Shown: positions 1 to 13,772 of the stretch, one piece after another
Layout: every line of letters starts with the position of its first letter
Position numbering within the stretch: position 1 is the first letter of the stretch
Assembly (NCBI GenBank): GCA_002245135.1
Contig: NGBS01000590.1
Coordinates: forward strand, 173,019 to 237,018
Origin: Proteromonas lacertae
Lineage: Eukaryota; Sar; Bigyra; Opalinata; Proteromonadidae
Direction of reading: 5' to 3'
DNA: 64,000 nt
Program-made: the position numbers and the translations under genes
Notes under the pieces: model-generated
The model's database searches: none
What the model saw: the letters and a program-made list of their open reading frames with translations, nothing else
What the model was told of the DNA's origin: nothing

Positions 1-3000
1 TCTTTACTTTCTCTCAACATAATAGCAGCATGATCATCATGTTCTCTAGCAAACACCACAAAACCTTTATCTATTAAATCATTCTCATTTAAACAAGCTA
101 AAGTATTTCCTTCTTTTATTATATCTAAGCCTGTATCAATTCTTAAACTAGACATATTATAATCCATTAAATTTTGACCAATTGTCTGAAACATTCCTCT
201 GTCAGCTTTTAATCCTCTTCTCATTTCTGATCCACCTGATACTTCAGTTTCTTCATCCACTATATCAATATTATAATATTTTTTAAAGTATTCTACTGCT
301 TCATAATTGAAAGGAGGATTCTCTAACATCCAAAATATACCACCTCCATTCTCCTGATATTCATTTAAACATTCTAAAAATGAAGTTAAATATTTAATAT
401 CACTGTTTGGATTTTCTTCAGGGAATCTACCAGTTCCATCACTACAAGTAATAAGAATAGATCTGTATTTACCTGTTGTTATTTCTCTTACAGCACTATA
501 ATAATCATATACAATTTCTACATTAAATCCTTTTGTTTGTAATTTCTTCTTTGGACTATTTTTACCATCACATCCAATTGTTAAAGTCTGAACTGTTATA
601 TTCTCATCGATTATTCTTCCTTCTCCATCTTTTTCATTTCTACACAAATACAAAATCACAAACAAGATGTTAAAATCTTTGAACGATCCATCAACGCCTA
701 AATCATATTCAGAATTAGTTAAATCAGCATCAATTGATGAAAATGAAGGATCATTTGAATGATGAGCATGTAAAAATTGTGCTCTAAATTCATAAGCTGA
801 TGGTATATTTGTTATAGATTTTACCATTTCACGATCTATTATTGAAACAGCTTCAAATTCATTTACATTTTGAGGTGTTAAAAATGGATATTTTGGTAAT
901 GTATATGATGATAAATTTGCTGCTGTTGGATTATTGATAGATGCAATAGCTTTATCCAAATTATCAGGATTATAAGACCAAATAAAATGAGGGAAGATAT
1001 TCTCTATTCCATACACTGTATAACCAACACCTATTCCTACTGTTGCACAATCAATACTCTTTATTATACTCTTTATCGATTTTCTAGTTGTTTCATTAGT
1101 AATACCATTTGTTAATATGAATATTAATGATGTATAAGGTCTTGCTGAACATGTAGCAATTGCATATTTTATTGTATCACTTAAAACTGTTTGTTGAACT
1201 AAGTTATTCTGACAATTCTCAATTACTGTATTTATAGAACTTGCAACATTAGATCCCCAAGCATCTGTTGATGTTAATCCTGTTCCTATTCTATTTATTT
1301 TATCTGTAGCTATCCAAATATCAATAGCTGGAACATTCACTTCACATATACCTCTTAATAATGTAAAGAATGTTTTTATTGTGTGAGATATGTTAATTGG
1401 ACTAAATGTCACTTCTGAAGCATCTAATACAATTGAAACACTGTAAGATCTTACTTTATTCCCTGTTTTCTTTTTAAACAGTTTCCCATCAGTACTAATT
1501 CCTGCAATATACTTCATATAATTTTGAAAATGAATAGTAGTACCAGTTGCACTAGCTACCCAAGAAGTTGGTTTATTTGGTATTACTAATGTTGAGTTTA
1601 ATGGATAAAATAATATATTACTTTTTATCTTTTCATTTAAGAATTTCTCTAATGAACCATTGCCTATACCATTTACTATTTGATCCAATTCTTTGTCTGC
1701 TATTTGAGGCAAACTTTTGGAGTTAATATTCTCATGACTTTCGTCTGAAATAACCAATATTTCACTTTCCTGTAATGGAGGAAATGAAAATTCAAATCTA
1801 TTTGACTGAGATGGTTTTACATTTACAATCTCATCAGAATTTATATTTTCTACTTTATCTAATTTAGAATAGAATAATGGATAAATGGAATTCATTAATA
1901 TTGAATTTAATAAATCAGAAAGTTTACTTATTGATTGGTAATGCTTTGATGTAAAATTTGTATCTAATATATTCTTCATTAATTGTGTATTTTCAGTTGA
2001 TAATATTTCATCTTCTTTATCTTCAGAAAACACTCTAATAATGAACAGATATGGAATATATTTTCTAATATCATCCAATGTAGAAGAACATGTTGTCAAA
2101 AGCTGTTCACTGAAACAATCACTTATTATAACATACAAATATTCATTATTACTTGTAACAACTCCATCTTTCTTATATGCAAATATATCTAATGGTGTAG
2201 AAGGCATTTTCTCAACAGATTCCAAATCAAAGATTCTACACATCTTAACAAATATATTCTCTTCTGGCTGAGCAACTGAAATGACTTGTCCATGAGATAT
2301 TGATGCAACTACTCTTGTCTTTATATTCAATTCATTACACAACAATAACATCACAATTCCTATCAATGTTCTTAATCTTGCTTTATATTTTTTATGTGTA
2401 AATGAAGTATCAATTACTATTGTCAACATCTTAATATATTGTTTCTTTTCAAATCCTTTCGCATTTCTTACTGCATATGACATATTAAATACAGAAGGTA
2501 AAAGTATTTCTTTATATTTTTCCATTAACTTCAACTGTTCATCTGTTAATTTACTAAACTGAGCTGCTTTTAATGTATCTTCTTCTTTTTGCAGTTTCAT
2601 TATCTTTGTTGCATCTTTATCTACTCTTCTATCGTAAATTGATTTGAAATAATTATCCAAACCTTGAGAAATGAATTGTTTCAATATATCTCTAACATAT
2701 ATTGTTCTTAAATCATTTCTTTCTCTCTGAATATCTTCATCAGATTTTAATTCATATGGATTTGATTTATCATCTTTTAATTCTTCTGGAACTAATTCTG
2801 ACATAAATGTACCTATCACATCTTCCAAACCTGCATCTCTTACATCGGATTTGTCAAACACTTTATAGCCTTTGACATTATCATTATCTTTAGATTGTTT
2901 AACGTAAAGCTTAGATGATGTTGTTGTTTCTTCCTCTTGTTCAACTGTTTTACGATTTGGATCAAATAGACTTTGAATATCATCAGAATTTGTTATTTCA

Positions 3001-6000
3001 TGTATATTACCTGAAGTTTTCCAAATTAATGGTATACTTCTTGATGATAAATACTCTATATTCATTTTCACCAATCTATTGATAGTTTTCATGTATTGTT
3101 GTTGATTTGAATCAATATACTTCAAAGCATTTATGAATTTATTAACTTCTTCAGGATGTTTTTTAGATGAAAATTTCACCAAGAATAGATTATCTAAACT
3201 CCTCATATACTTTTTAACATTACCACTAAATAGTTCATTCTTTAAGTTTTCAATGTCAATTATATTATCTGGTATATCTTCCAATAGATTATCAATAGAA
3301 TAGGAAAATTCATCAAATACATTCCATTTTCCATCTTTAGTAATAAACATTTTACTTGAATTATTATAACTATAAGAAACATTTCTAAAACCATATGTGT
3401 TATATTTATCTAAATAAAATACATCATCAGTATTTAAATCATGTTTAAACTCTTTTCTTCCTTTATCATCAAACCAAAATACTATCAATTCTTTTGGACC
3501 ATCACTTCTTGGGGTATAATTCAATATTCTATTCTTAGTATTATCAATAAAACATGGATAATTCAAGAAATAAACAGTGTCAGATTTTTCCACATTAAAT
3601 GTAAGAATAATTTCTTTTTGACATTGAGGTGTTGTTAATTCAAGTTTTGCTTCCTTCTTTCCTGGTAGTAAACTATGAAACACTATATCTAATTTGGATG
3701 AGTTTATAATTGTTGCTTTACAATATGGAGTTTTTGATTTTACATAACATTCTACAAGTGATGGGTTTAGAATTGATATTGATATATTTGGATCATTTCT
3801 TGAACATACAAATGTTGGTAATTTAAATGTATTATCCTTTGGAAGTATAATTTCATATCCTTTAACATTAGTTATTAATATACAATTCTTAAGAATAGGA
3901 AACTTAGATGATTCTGAATCTGAAATAGCCAGTTGATTAATAGATTTAGGTAAAAATATTCTTTCATTGTAAGATAAAGGCTCTTTCAATTTATGTAAGC
4001 ATTCTTCATTATGTTTTTCACTTTCTTGATTCTTAATTAACTCTGATTGCAATCTCTCCATTATACTATATTTTTCATTAATTATCTTGACAATTGGATT
4101 ATATTCAGAAACTAAAGAAGTATATTGATCTGATTTTGCATCATATTCAAAATAATGTGATTCTTTATAATTTTCTTTATTCTTAAACAAATCATATGAA
4201 TATTCATTAAACTCTTCTGGTATTTCTGCAAAGGATGCTTTTTTAGGAACTTCAATAAGTGAAACTGAGTATCCTCTAAAATAAAAAGGACAGACTGGGA
4301 AGTCATTTTGAATTTTATAGTATTTACATGAATCAACAGGAGATGGCATAACTGTATATTGTACGCTTTGTCTGGTAAGAGTTTCATCATAGAATAAAGT
4401 AACTACTTCAGTACTTGATTGAGATGTCTTACTATAAAAAGTATTCTCATTTAACACAAATCTATATTTATCCAAATAATCTTCATAGCCTGATAAATCA
4501 TAATAAACATTATATTTCTGACAAAACCAACACATATTTGAAACTAATTTCCAAAAAAAATTATCATTTGTAACATTTCCTTGATTATAGTTATAATATT
4601 TGAACTGAATATTAACATTACTATTTCCCAATAATTTTACACTAACATTATAACTAGAGAATGGCAAAACAATAGGCAATTCTGTAACTGAACTACCAAA
4701 AGCGTTATGAATAATACTAATGAATTGATGGAACATATTTCCCTTTTCTACTCTGATAGTGTTATTAGTAAACTTAATTGGTAATGGTTTACCTATTATT
4801 CTATACTCAAAAGGCAAATCATCATTTGTATATTTAAATATAACAATTTTTAAATATTGACCTTTAGGAGAATCAGCTAAATATGGATTTACTTCTTCTA
4901 ACAATTTCTTAACTGGCGATGTATCTGAATTTCTTAGAAAATGATTTACACTTTGGTGATAAAACACTGTCTTTATCCAATTGAATGTTTCATCAAAATT
5001 ATCAATTCTTTGTACAATTCTATTATATTTCATTTTTTTAAACTGTATTTCTTCTTCAACTTGTTGTTTAAGTTGAGTAATTGCATCAACTCTGGAAGAT
5101 ACACAATTTTCAATTAATTGACAATTAGCATCTATTTTCTTCTTTATCTCTTCGATTTTACTTATAATTTCATTTTTTGTATATTCAAACTTCATTTTTA
5201 CGTATTTATCAATACTATTAATAAGTTCTTTTATTGAACTTACTTCATCTAATCTTTCACTAAAGAATGGATTATAACTTGGATCTTGTTCAATTTCTTG
5301 AAGAATTTCCATTACTAATTCTGTTAAAGATGTTTTACATCTTGGACAAAGTAGTATTAGTTTATCTTTCAAATCAACATTTGAATGAAATAAGGTATTC
5401 TGTAGTTGAGTTGCAACAGTAGCTTCATTAAAAACATGATATTCAAACTGTAAATCTGATGAGGATATGATTGAACCTTCATTAGTATCACCAACAAAAT
5501 TGTATTGAATCAATGAAACGATTTTACTCACTGTCCAATGGTAATCTTCATCAGCAGTATCTACAGCATGTATTAATTCAGGACATTTCAGAGTCAATAG
5601 CGGAGGATGATAAATGGATGTATCACACTTCTCTAAATATGGATCTAATAAACTTTCAGCATCTTGTGCTATGGATTTTCCTCCAACAAATCTTAATTTC
5701 ACTTTTCCTTGTTTCAACCAATCCATATCCAATAACCTTCTTAATGAGTCCTTTAACTCATCTTCACAAACATATCTATGAATATATAATGGAGCAGATT
5801 TTATATCTTCTAAACAACCATTCAAATCAGCTTTCTTACTTACATTGTTTAAATATGCATTGATATAACTCATCAAAGGATGTTTAACTGATTCTAATTC
5901 ATCTAACTTTTTAGTACAAGTTTTTTCATCAATTCCAAGTTTTGCAAATATATCGAAGTATTTAATAAATAATGATATTAACAACTTATCATTTGCATCT

Positions 6001-9000
6001 AACATCCAACACAATATGTGACTGTATCTCATATATTCTGCTGTTTCTGGATTTAGTTTGTCATAATCAAAATCAAATGAGAATAATGCTTCTTTTGCTT
6101 GGGTTATTGAATCTAAAGTATCTCCTGTTATTCCATCTTCTTTATTATCTTGACTGTATAATTCTGCAAATTTGGGATTTAAATACTCCAATATTTTATG
6201 AGCTGAACTAAGATTATTTATTTTTTGTCTTAAATCATTACTTTTGATTGTTTCTTCAGTTCTCTTTTGATGTATTTTCTCTACAAATTCATCATATTTC
6301 TTTTTTTCTTCCATTACACCATCAAATTTATCTAAATGATAATTCTCAATTGCATTTTGAAAATATAAACTTAAATCATCAATAGCTTTATATTCTTCAT
6401 CATTAACATGAAAATCACCTAAATGATCTTGTATTTTTGAGTATGCTTCATTCAGTATTTTTTGAATTACAGGCATCATTTCAGCTAATTCTTGTATATG
6501 TGAAGATAAATCTGGTAATTGAGATTCAATACTTTGATAAATCACTCTGAATCTATTATATCTTCTATCTATCAACTTTCCAGAATAACCAAGTATATAA
6601 CTTGCAATAAACTCTTCATATGGAGAGAGAGTGAAACAATTTGAAAGTTTTGTTTGAAAGTTGTTTTCATTCATTTGATAAAATGGAGATTGTCCACAAT
6701 AACTTGATATTTTATTCAATTTGAAATATTTGAAATTCAACCACCTTTGGAAATGCTTATATTCTACTGGATCATTATTTGGATCCATAATTGGTACATT
6801 CACACCTAAATGATTTGCTACTGTATTACATATATGAATTAATGGAAAATATAAAATCGAATAACGGTAATTCTGATTTACTAGTGCATTTAACATATCT
6901 AACTGAGAAGCATTAATCAATTGAATACTTACATTCAATATATCAACTATTAAATCAACTACATTTTCATCAGAATCTCCATTTGCTAAAACATTTAATA
7001 AATTATCAATTTCAGACTTTTCTGTCGATTCTAACTTCGCTAAAATATCTCTATTACTTACCTTTGCTTGATTGAATTCTAACATATACGATTCATCAGT
7101 TGGATTGGATAAATATCTCAAAACTTGTCTAAAAGAACATTGAATATCATTACCAAAACATTTCACTTCTGTTTCATCAGCTTTCTTTAAACACAACTCT
7201 TGGATAGATGAAATATTATCAAGTGATGATGATGAGATTACTATACATCTGCTTAATAATGGTGGAGGTATAACAGATATATTATCAGTTGTAAATGAAA
7301 AGAATATTCTAAAATCTCTATGAATTATATATCTTGGATCTAATGAATCTTGTTTATAAGTTGGTCTATCATCACTTTCAATTACTGTTAGTGTAGGATG
7401 TTCTTCACACAATGAATTTAACCTTTCTAAAATATCACTACTTGCTAGATTTATATCTTCTATTACAATCCAAGAACCTCTTTCCATTGCTAATAATAAT
7501 GGTCCTTTCTTGAATGTTGTGGTTTTTCCTATTGAGTCATTAGACAATATATCCATTCTTCCTATCAATAATGATATTGTACTTTCACTATTCAATGGAA
7601 CTGGAATTAATTCTTTCTGGTATAATTCTGCTAATTTTCTTACTACATAACTTTTACCTGATGGAGATGGACCATAAAGAATAATAGCTCTTCTTGATTC
7701 ATAGGATAATGCTATTTTATAAGCCAACAGCTTTTCTGATGAAGTAAATTGATTAAAATCAAAATTCCATGAATCTGGAGATAATGGAATTGACCAAGGT
7801 CCAGTTAACATTATTTTTCCACTATAATTGATAAATCTAATATTCATTTTACCATTTATAGCTAAAACGTTGTTTATTTCATCTATATCATTGTTGTTAT
7901 ATTTACATCCAAATACTAACCACAATGCTGATCTAATATTTGTTTTACAAAACTCACAACTTCTATACACTTCAATTGCTTTTATTGATTCTCTTAATGT
8001 GAAATTAATACCAATTTGTTTACCTAAATGTAATGATGCTGAAAACAGTTTATTTATCATTTTATCAAACTTTTCTATTGCTTCTTCATCAATATTTATA
8101 TCATTTGATGTAGAAAGTATTTTTTTGCCAATATACAACAACTCCCATATTTGATAAGCAATATCATTTTGGTATAAACAAATAGATAATAGATGTGAAG
8201 AAAGAGTTGTTCTATTACCAGTCATTGAAGATGGATTTAAAGTACAAACAACATTAACGTTTTGAGGTAATATTATATCACCATAACCAGGAGCAGTAAA
8301 TATTTGATGATTAATACAGCATTTAATAAAATATAAAATCACATCAAGAACATCTGGAGTAGCCAAGTTAAGTTCATCAAACAAAAAACCTATTGTTTCT
8401 ATTCCTTTCTCTTTTTGTACTATAATGTAATCAGTTATTTTACCTGCTTTAGTATATTGTTGTTGATCTTTATCAATATCAACACTACCAAATAATTCTT
8501 GAATAGTAACATTAGGTGAGAAATTCAAAGCTAAATATGGGATTTGTTTAGCTTCATACACATATCTTGCACATATTGATTTACCCACTCCTGGATCACC
8601 TTCAAGAATAACTGGAATATTTGACTTAATACCAATTAATAGTGTAACTAACATTTGAACTGTAGTTTGAACTAAATAAAATGTTTCACTAATATTATTC
8701 TCTAAATGTCTTCTTACAACATTCAAATCATCAACAAACTCTTTAGAAAAGGTATCTTCAGCATAATCTAATGTATGAATGTTAATTTCATTACTCATAT
8801 ATACCATTCTCTTCAAATTAGGAGTAATTGTTGATATTCTATTAGAAATCAACAAATCAGTTTTATCATGATGATTTCTGGAAATATAATCAATATAAAA
8901 CAGAGAATCTAGAGGAGATAAGAAACAATTACTTACTTTTTCATTTAAATCATATATTGTGATAGGACAATCATAAGATGGATCATAGTAAGAGTAATTA

Positions 9001-12000
9001 TGTTTGATTTCTTCTGGTGATAGATTTGGTCTACAGAGGATACTTAAAAAGAGATTCTTATTCATAACTCTTGAATAATCCTCTTGTTCCACTGATGCTA
9101 TAAAATGAGGTAAAACAGTATGAAGATGATACAACAACGAAAAATAACTGCCTATAGTATCTTCATATAATGAATATTGTTTCAGTTGAACAATGTTTTG
9201 ATATAAATTCATTAAACCAGTCATTCTTGGCAATACAGAATCACTTAGTAAATCAATATGATTGATCAACAAATCTTGTCCAGTTACAAATGGTGAAGTA
9301 ATCAAACCAGGCTTGAAAAATATATAAGAAGCTTTATCATCACTGTCATTCACATTAGTCAATATGGATTTTCTCCATTCTGTAAAATTGGAATATGAAA
9401 CTTTTGGTTTTAACTGATCTACCATTGTCCGTAATTCCATTCCATTTGAAATCATTGTATTACCCATCAAATAACTACCATCATAAGATCTTGATAATTC
9501 TACTGATTTACTATTTGGATATACGTTTTCTAAAAACGATTGCTTAAATGGATTTGATCCAATAAAGAGGATCGGAATGTTTTCATTTGCTTGATTAACT
9601 AATGAAAATCTAAATAAACTTTCTAGAAACCATCTATTTGGTGATTCTGGTATTTCTATTGAATCGTCATACTTTACTTCTAAATCAACCTTTTTACATC
9701 TCTTAGTTTTTCTATCGATAACAATAGGAGCTTCATAAAAATCTTTCAACTGTGGTGCTATATCTTTATACAAATCTAATAATCTATCTAAATCAGTTTC
9801 TGTTGAAACAAACATACTTAATATATACACCATCAAATACTTATTATCTTTAATACGACCTTTATAATTATGGCATATTTTACTTAAGTATTTTAATTGA
9901 GTCAGTGAGAATATATTTTCATGGAGTAAAGAAATTCTATACATATCTGAAGTAATCTCTTGTTTTTCTTCATCAGTAAAGTTTGGTATTTTAATAACTG
10001 GACAATATGGAGGAAGTTTAACAGGAGGTTTTCTCCCATTCACAGTTGTAAATAGAAACACAATTCTAAAATTTGAATGAATTTGATAAGTAGTATTCAT
10101 ATATATGAATTCTTTTGCTGTTGGATCAATTATTGTTTCTAATAACTGGAAAACATCACTAGATAAATCAGAAGCAGATTCAATTACTAAAATACCTCCA
10201 TTTCTTAATGAATCAAGTAAAATACATGGATAAAAATCAAATGTACCAGATTCATTGCCACCAGAATTTGCTTTCTTTGTGAAAAACCCTAACAATTGAT
10301 CAACTTCTGTCTCTGGTGATATATACAACACTTGATAATCTAAATTAGTAGTTGATGAATCAAAAATTTCACTTATCAATGTTGTTTTTCCAGATTCTTT
10401 ATCACCTACTAAAGCAACTGATCTATTTGTCACTACATTATAAAACACAAATTGGTTCAACTTTTTTCTTATTCTAATATTTTCAAATGCTGTGAAATCT
10501 GTATTATCTTTATCTTTTGAATAATTAAGTAACTCATTTTCAAACATTTTTTCATTCTCTGCAAATTTGTTCGAGAAATTCTGAATAGTTTCAATTAGTT
10601 TATCTTCTCTTATTTCATAAGAATTCTTGATCTTTTCTTCAGGTAATTTAATGTGTATAAATCTATTAATTAAAGCAGGAGAGAATTTTTCGAGTCCTTC
10701 ATTTGATACAGTTGCAATAACTCTAAAATCTTCATGAACTCTCACTTCTGGTTCTTCTATTCTTTCATCAAATCTAACAGTTTCTTGATAGTCTTTATTT
10801 GGAACAATTTCAAGAAGAGAATTAAGTCTTTCAATGAAATTAGATTTCATATTATCTAATGATTGTAAAACACATATTTTTCCATTAACAATACTATCAA
10901 CCAATGGAGAATCAATCCACTTAGGAGTTACAACTGTTTTATTTCCATTATTATCACTTGGATTTTTACTTACATCTTGATTATTAATATTGCTATTATT
11001 GTTATTCATTCCATCTTCATCATCTACATCAGCTTGATGATAATTTTCATTTTCTTCTTTTTCTTTGTTAGATCCTATTTGAAACATTCCAATAAGTGTA
11101 TCTGTTGAAGTACCGCTTGTACATTTAATTACATTCATACTACTTTCATCTCCTCCTTTCTCTTTCAATATTTCTTTGATTAACATATTCACATATTTTC
11201 TTGATATAAACTCATTCTCTGAAGATATCAATACATGATATCTTGATTCAAATGCAGATCTTACATAATCAACAAATCTTCTCCATATAAATGGATCAAG
11301 AGGATATAAAGAATCTTTTGGCATATCATCACTTGCTTCAATGCTTGGTCTTAATCTGTCTCCATAAACAATTTTAATTGCTTCATTCAATGAACCGATA
11401 TGTTTAACCAAAGAAGACACTCTTATACAATCTCTTAATGTATAAACCATATCAGGATTATCATTAATGGCTTGTTGATGAGCAACTATTACTTTATCAA
11501 TATCCTTATTTCTCTCTATCTTTTTTAATCCATTTAGAATATATCTCAATTCAGAAGTAGAAATTTCTGGAAAATGATTACTATCAATACATCTAAATCT
11601 TGATAACATAGTGCCATCTAATTTTGTTCTTTTATAAACAGAACCAGCAGGATTCTGAGTTGCGATGATTCTGAAGTTAGGATTCATTTCATATTTTGTA
11701 TAACCAACTCCTAATTCATCAATGTATAATTCATGAGTATCTAATACACTTAAAATAGCTTGAACAACCTCTTTACTGGCTAAAGATAATTCATCTAAAA
11801 GTAATACTTTTCCTTCAATAAATGCATCAGAAAATGGACCTTTTTGAAACACTGGTTTAGGATGATTATTTTCTTTTTTAATCACTATATTACCAATCAA
11901 TTCATCAATTACTGAAGAAGGACTAAAATTATATCGAATTAAAGGCATTTGACCATTCATACACACTTGTTCAACTGTGAATGTTTTAGCACTTGATGTC

Positions 12001-13666
12001 TTACCTTCAATTAATAATGGAATTCTATTAATAATACCATCTTCTATTATTTTCATCCTTTTCATTGCATTTTCAGTTATTACAGCAGTTGCTTTACTTC
12101 TTTTAGTGTTGATTATATGATATATTTCATATTCACATGCTTCACCATTTACTGTTACTTTTTGTTGGTTATTTTGAGTATGAAAAATCAGAATTGGATC
12201 TTCACATTTAACATTAATATTACCAAATTGAAATGTCTTATTTTTTGCATTTTTTATTCTACAAAAGTATATAATCTTTGGAGAAACATTATAAGATTCA
12301 TCTTTCTCAAGAAATGGTAATATAAACTTCTTATTACCTTCATCACTGTTAATGGTTGAAGATTTTGATAATTCAAATGCAAATTTATAATTCTCTACTA
12401 GATCATTCAAACCCCAAACTAATGTTGATGAAACAGAAATAAATCTATCTTCCTTTCCATCTTTACTGTCTTTTGGAGTAGTTAACCATAATTGATTTGT
12501 AACATACTTTGAAAAACTTTCTGTGTGAATTCTACTATCTTTTATATCTTGTACAACTACTGAAAATGATTGGAAAGGTATGATGGTAATAGATGATGAT
12601 GAAAATTGATTTAATAAACTCATATTATCTGCTGTGTTTAAATTAACAACAGGAGCTGATGGTGGTACAATATATTGTAGATTTGGATTGATATATTGAG
12701 GAGTAAGAGTAGGAAATGGTTGTTGATTTGGAGGAGTAAGAGTAGGAAATGGTTGAGGATTGGACTGTGGTAAAGGTGGATTGAAACTATTTATTGATCC
12801 ATTTATTGGAATAAAAGGAGGGTTTAATGGTTGAGATGATGGATTTGGTATATAAAATGGGGGTGGATTATTACTCAATGGCTGAGATTGTGGATGTGAC
12901 ATTGGTAAAGGAGGTGGAATAATAGAAACTCCACTTGCATTAAACACTGGCGGTGTAAATACTGGAATACTTCCTGAAGTATTTGTTAAATGACTTGGTA
13001 ATTTTATATTAATTGGTTTATATTTGGGTGATGGTGATGGTGATAGTGATGTAGATTGTTGTTGTAAAAATGGTGGAGGTGATGATGATGATGGAGATAT
13101 AGATTGTTGTAGAAATGGTAGTTGTTGTTGTGAAGCAGTAGTAGAGTTATTCTTCTGATCCATACCACTTCCTAAATTCTTTGCTGCAGCAATAAACTTA
13201 TTTACATATACAGTTGGAGCAACACCAGGATTTGGAGTAATAACTGGATTTTGTGGTTGCATTAGTTCAGATTGTAGAAACGGTAGAGACATTTGTCCAG
13301 AAGATGAAAAATTATCAGAAGAATGTGTTTCTATTACTGGAGGAGTGAATGATAGTGAATTTAAAAGAACTGGAGGATGATTTAATGCAGGAACTACTGG
13401 AACAGGTAAGTGACTAGATATTCTACTAACAACTAGATTAACTTCTGAGGAATTAGTAAAACATGTAATTTTTGAACAATCATTTGGAATGGTTCGACCA
13501 TCATCTAAAGCAACTTTTAAACATGCTGTTGATATATTCAAGCGTCCCTATTAACTGTAAGATAAAATAATACTTCTAGCAAGTCATAAACTGCTTGACA
13601 TGATATATTATCATCAGCAGTTTGTATTTTATAATTTGAATTCTCAAAAATATAAGACACAATCAT
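1..13666 (-). CDS. Giant midasin-like protein: multiple AAA+ ATPase modules plus VWA-type domains (C-terminus off window)
   Basis: Two exons. Exon 1 is 13574-13666 (31 codons); a 26-nt GT..TAG intron lies at 13548-13573; exon 2 then reads open on minus to the left edge, giving about 4,550 residues in the window. After a short N-terminal module comes a long Pro/Gln/Ser-rich linker (about 12.6-13.4 kb) and several AAA modules. Walker A motifs read EGKTSSAKT (near 12.0 kb, second Gly replaced by Ala), GDKESGKT (near 10.4 kb), EGDPGVGKS (near 8.6 kb) and GPSPSGKS (near 7.65 kb). A further module near 10.9 kb has no P-loop. Walker B segments include VLLLDELSLAS and IVIEDINLAS. The C-terminal third has VWA-like strands (LTIVIDTSFT near 2.4 kb, VSIVLDASEV near 1.45 kb). 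This order (AAA tandem, then VWA/MIDAS) is the midasin/Rea1 plan; known midasins remodel pre-60S ribosomes. The Pro-rich N-terminus and weak MIDAS residues suggest a divergent paralogue, so the function is inferred only. Confidence 0.8.
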
Positions 13667-13701
13667 CTTTTTTCTTAGATTTGTTTTATGTAATAATTAC
13701 A

Positions 13702-13707
13702 CAAGCC
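13702..13707 (-). promoter_or_regulatory. GGCTTG motif upstream of the midasin-like gene
   Basis: GGCTTG on the minus strand lies about 36 nt upstream of the midasin-like ATG, inside the 106-bp spacer that separates it from the EF-hand gene. The same hexamer recurs in four other short spacers in this window. A role as a core promoter element is inferred. Confidence 0.35.
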
Positions 13708-13772
13708 AAATGTCAAGCTTTTTCTAAAAAGAGAAATTGATATAAATTCACACATATTTTAATTATATTATA

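Noticed and set aside
2041-12320. Plus-strand ORFs of 60-120 codons across the left 13 kb
   Set aside because: All lie antisense to the continuous midasin-like frame and have no domain or codon pattern of their own.
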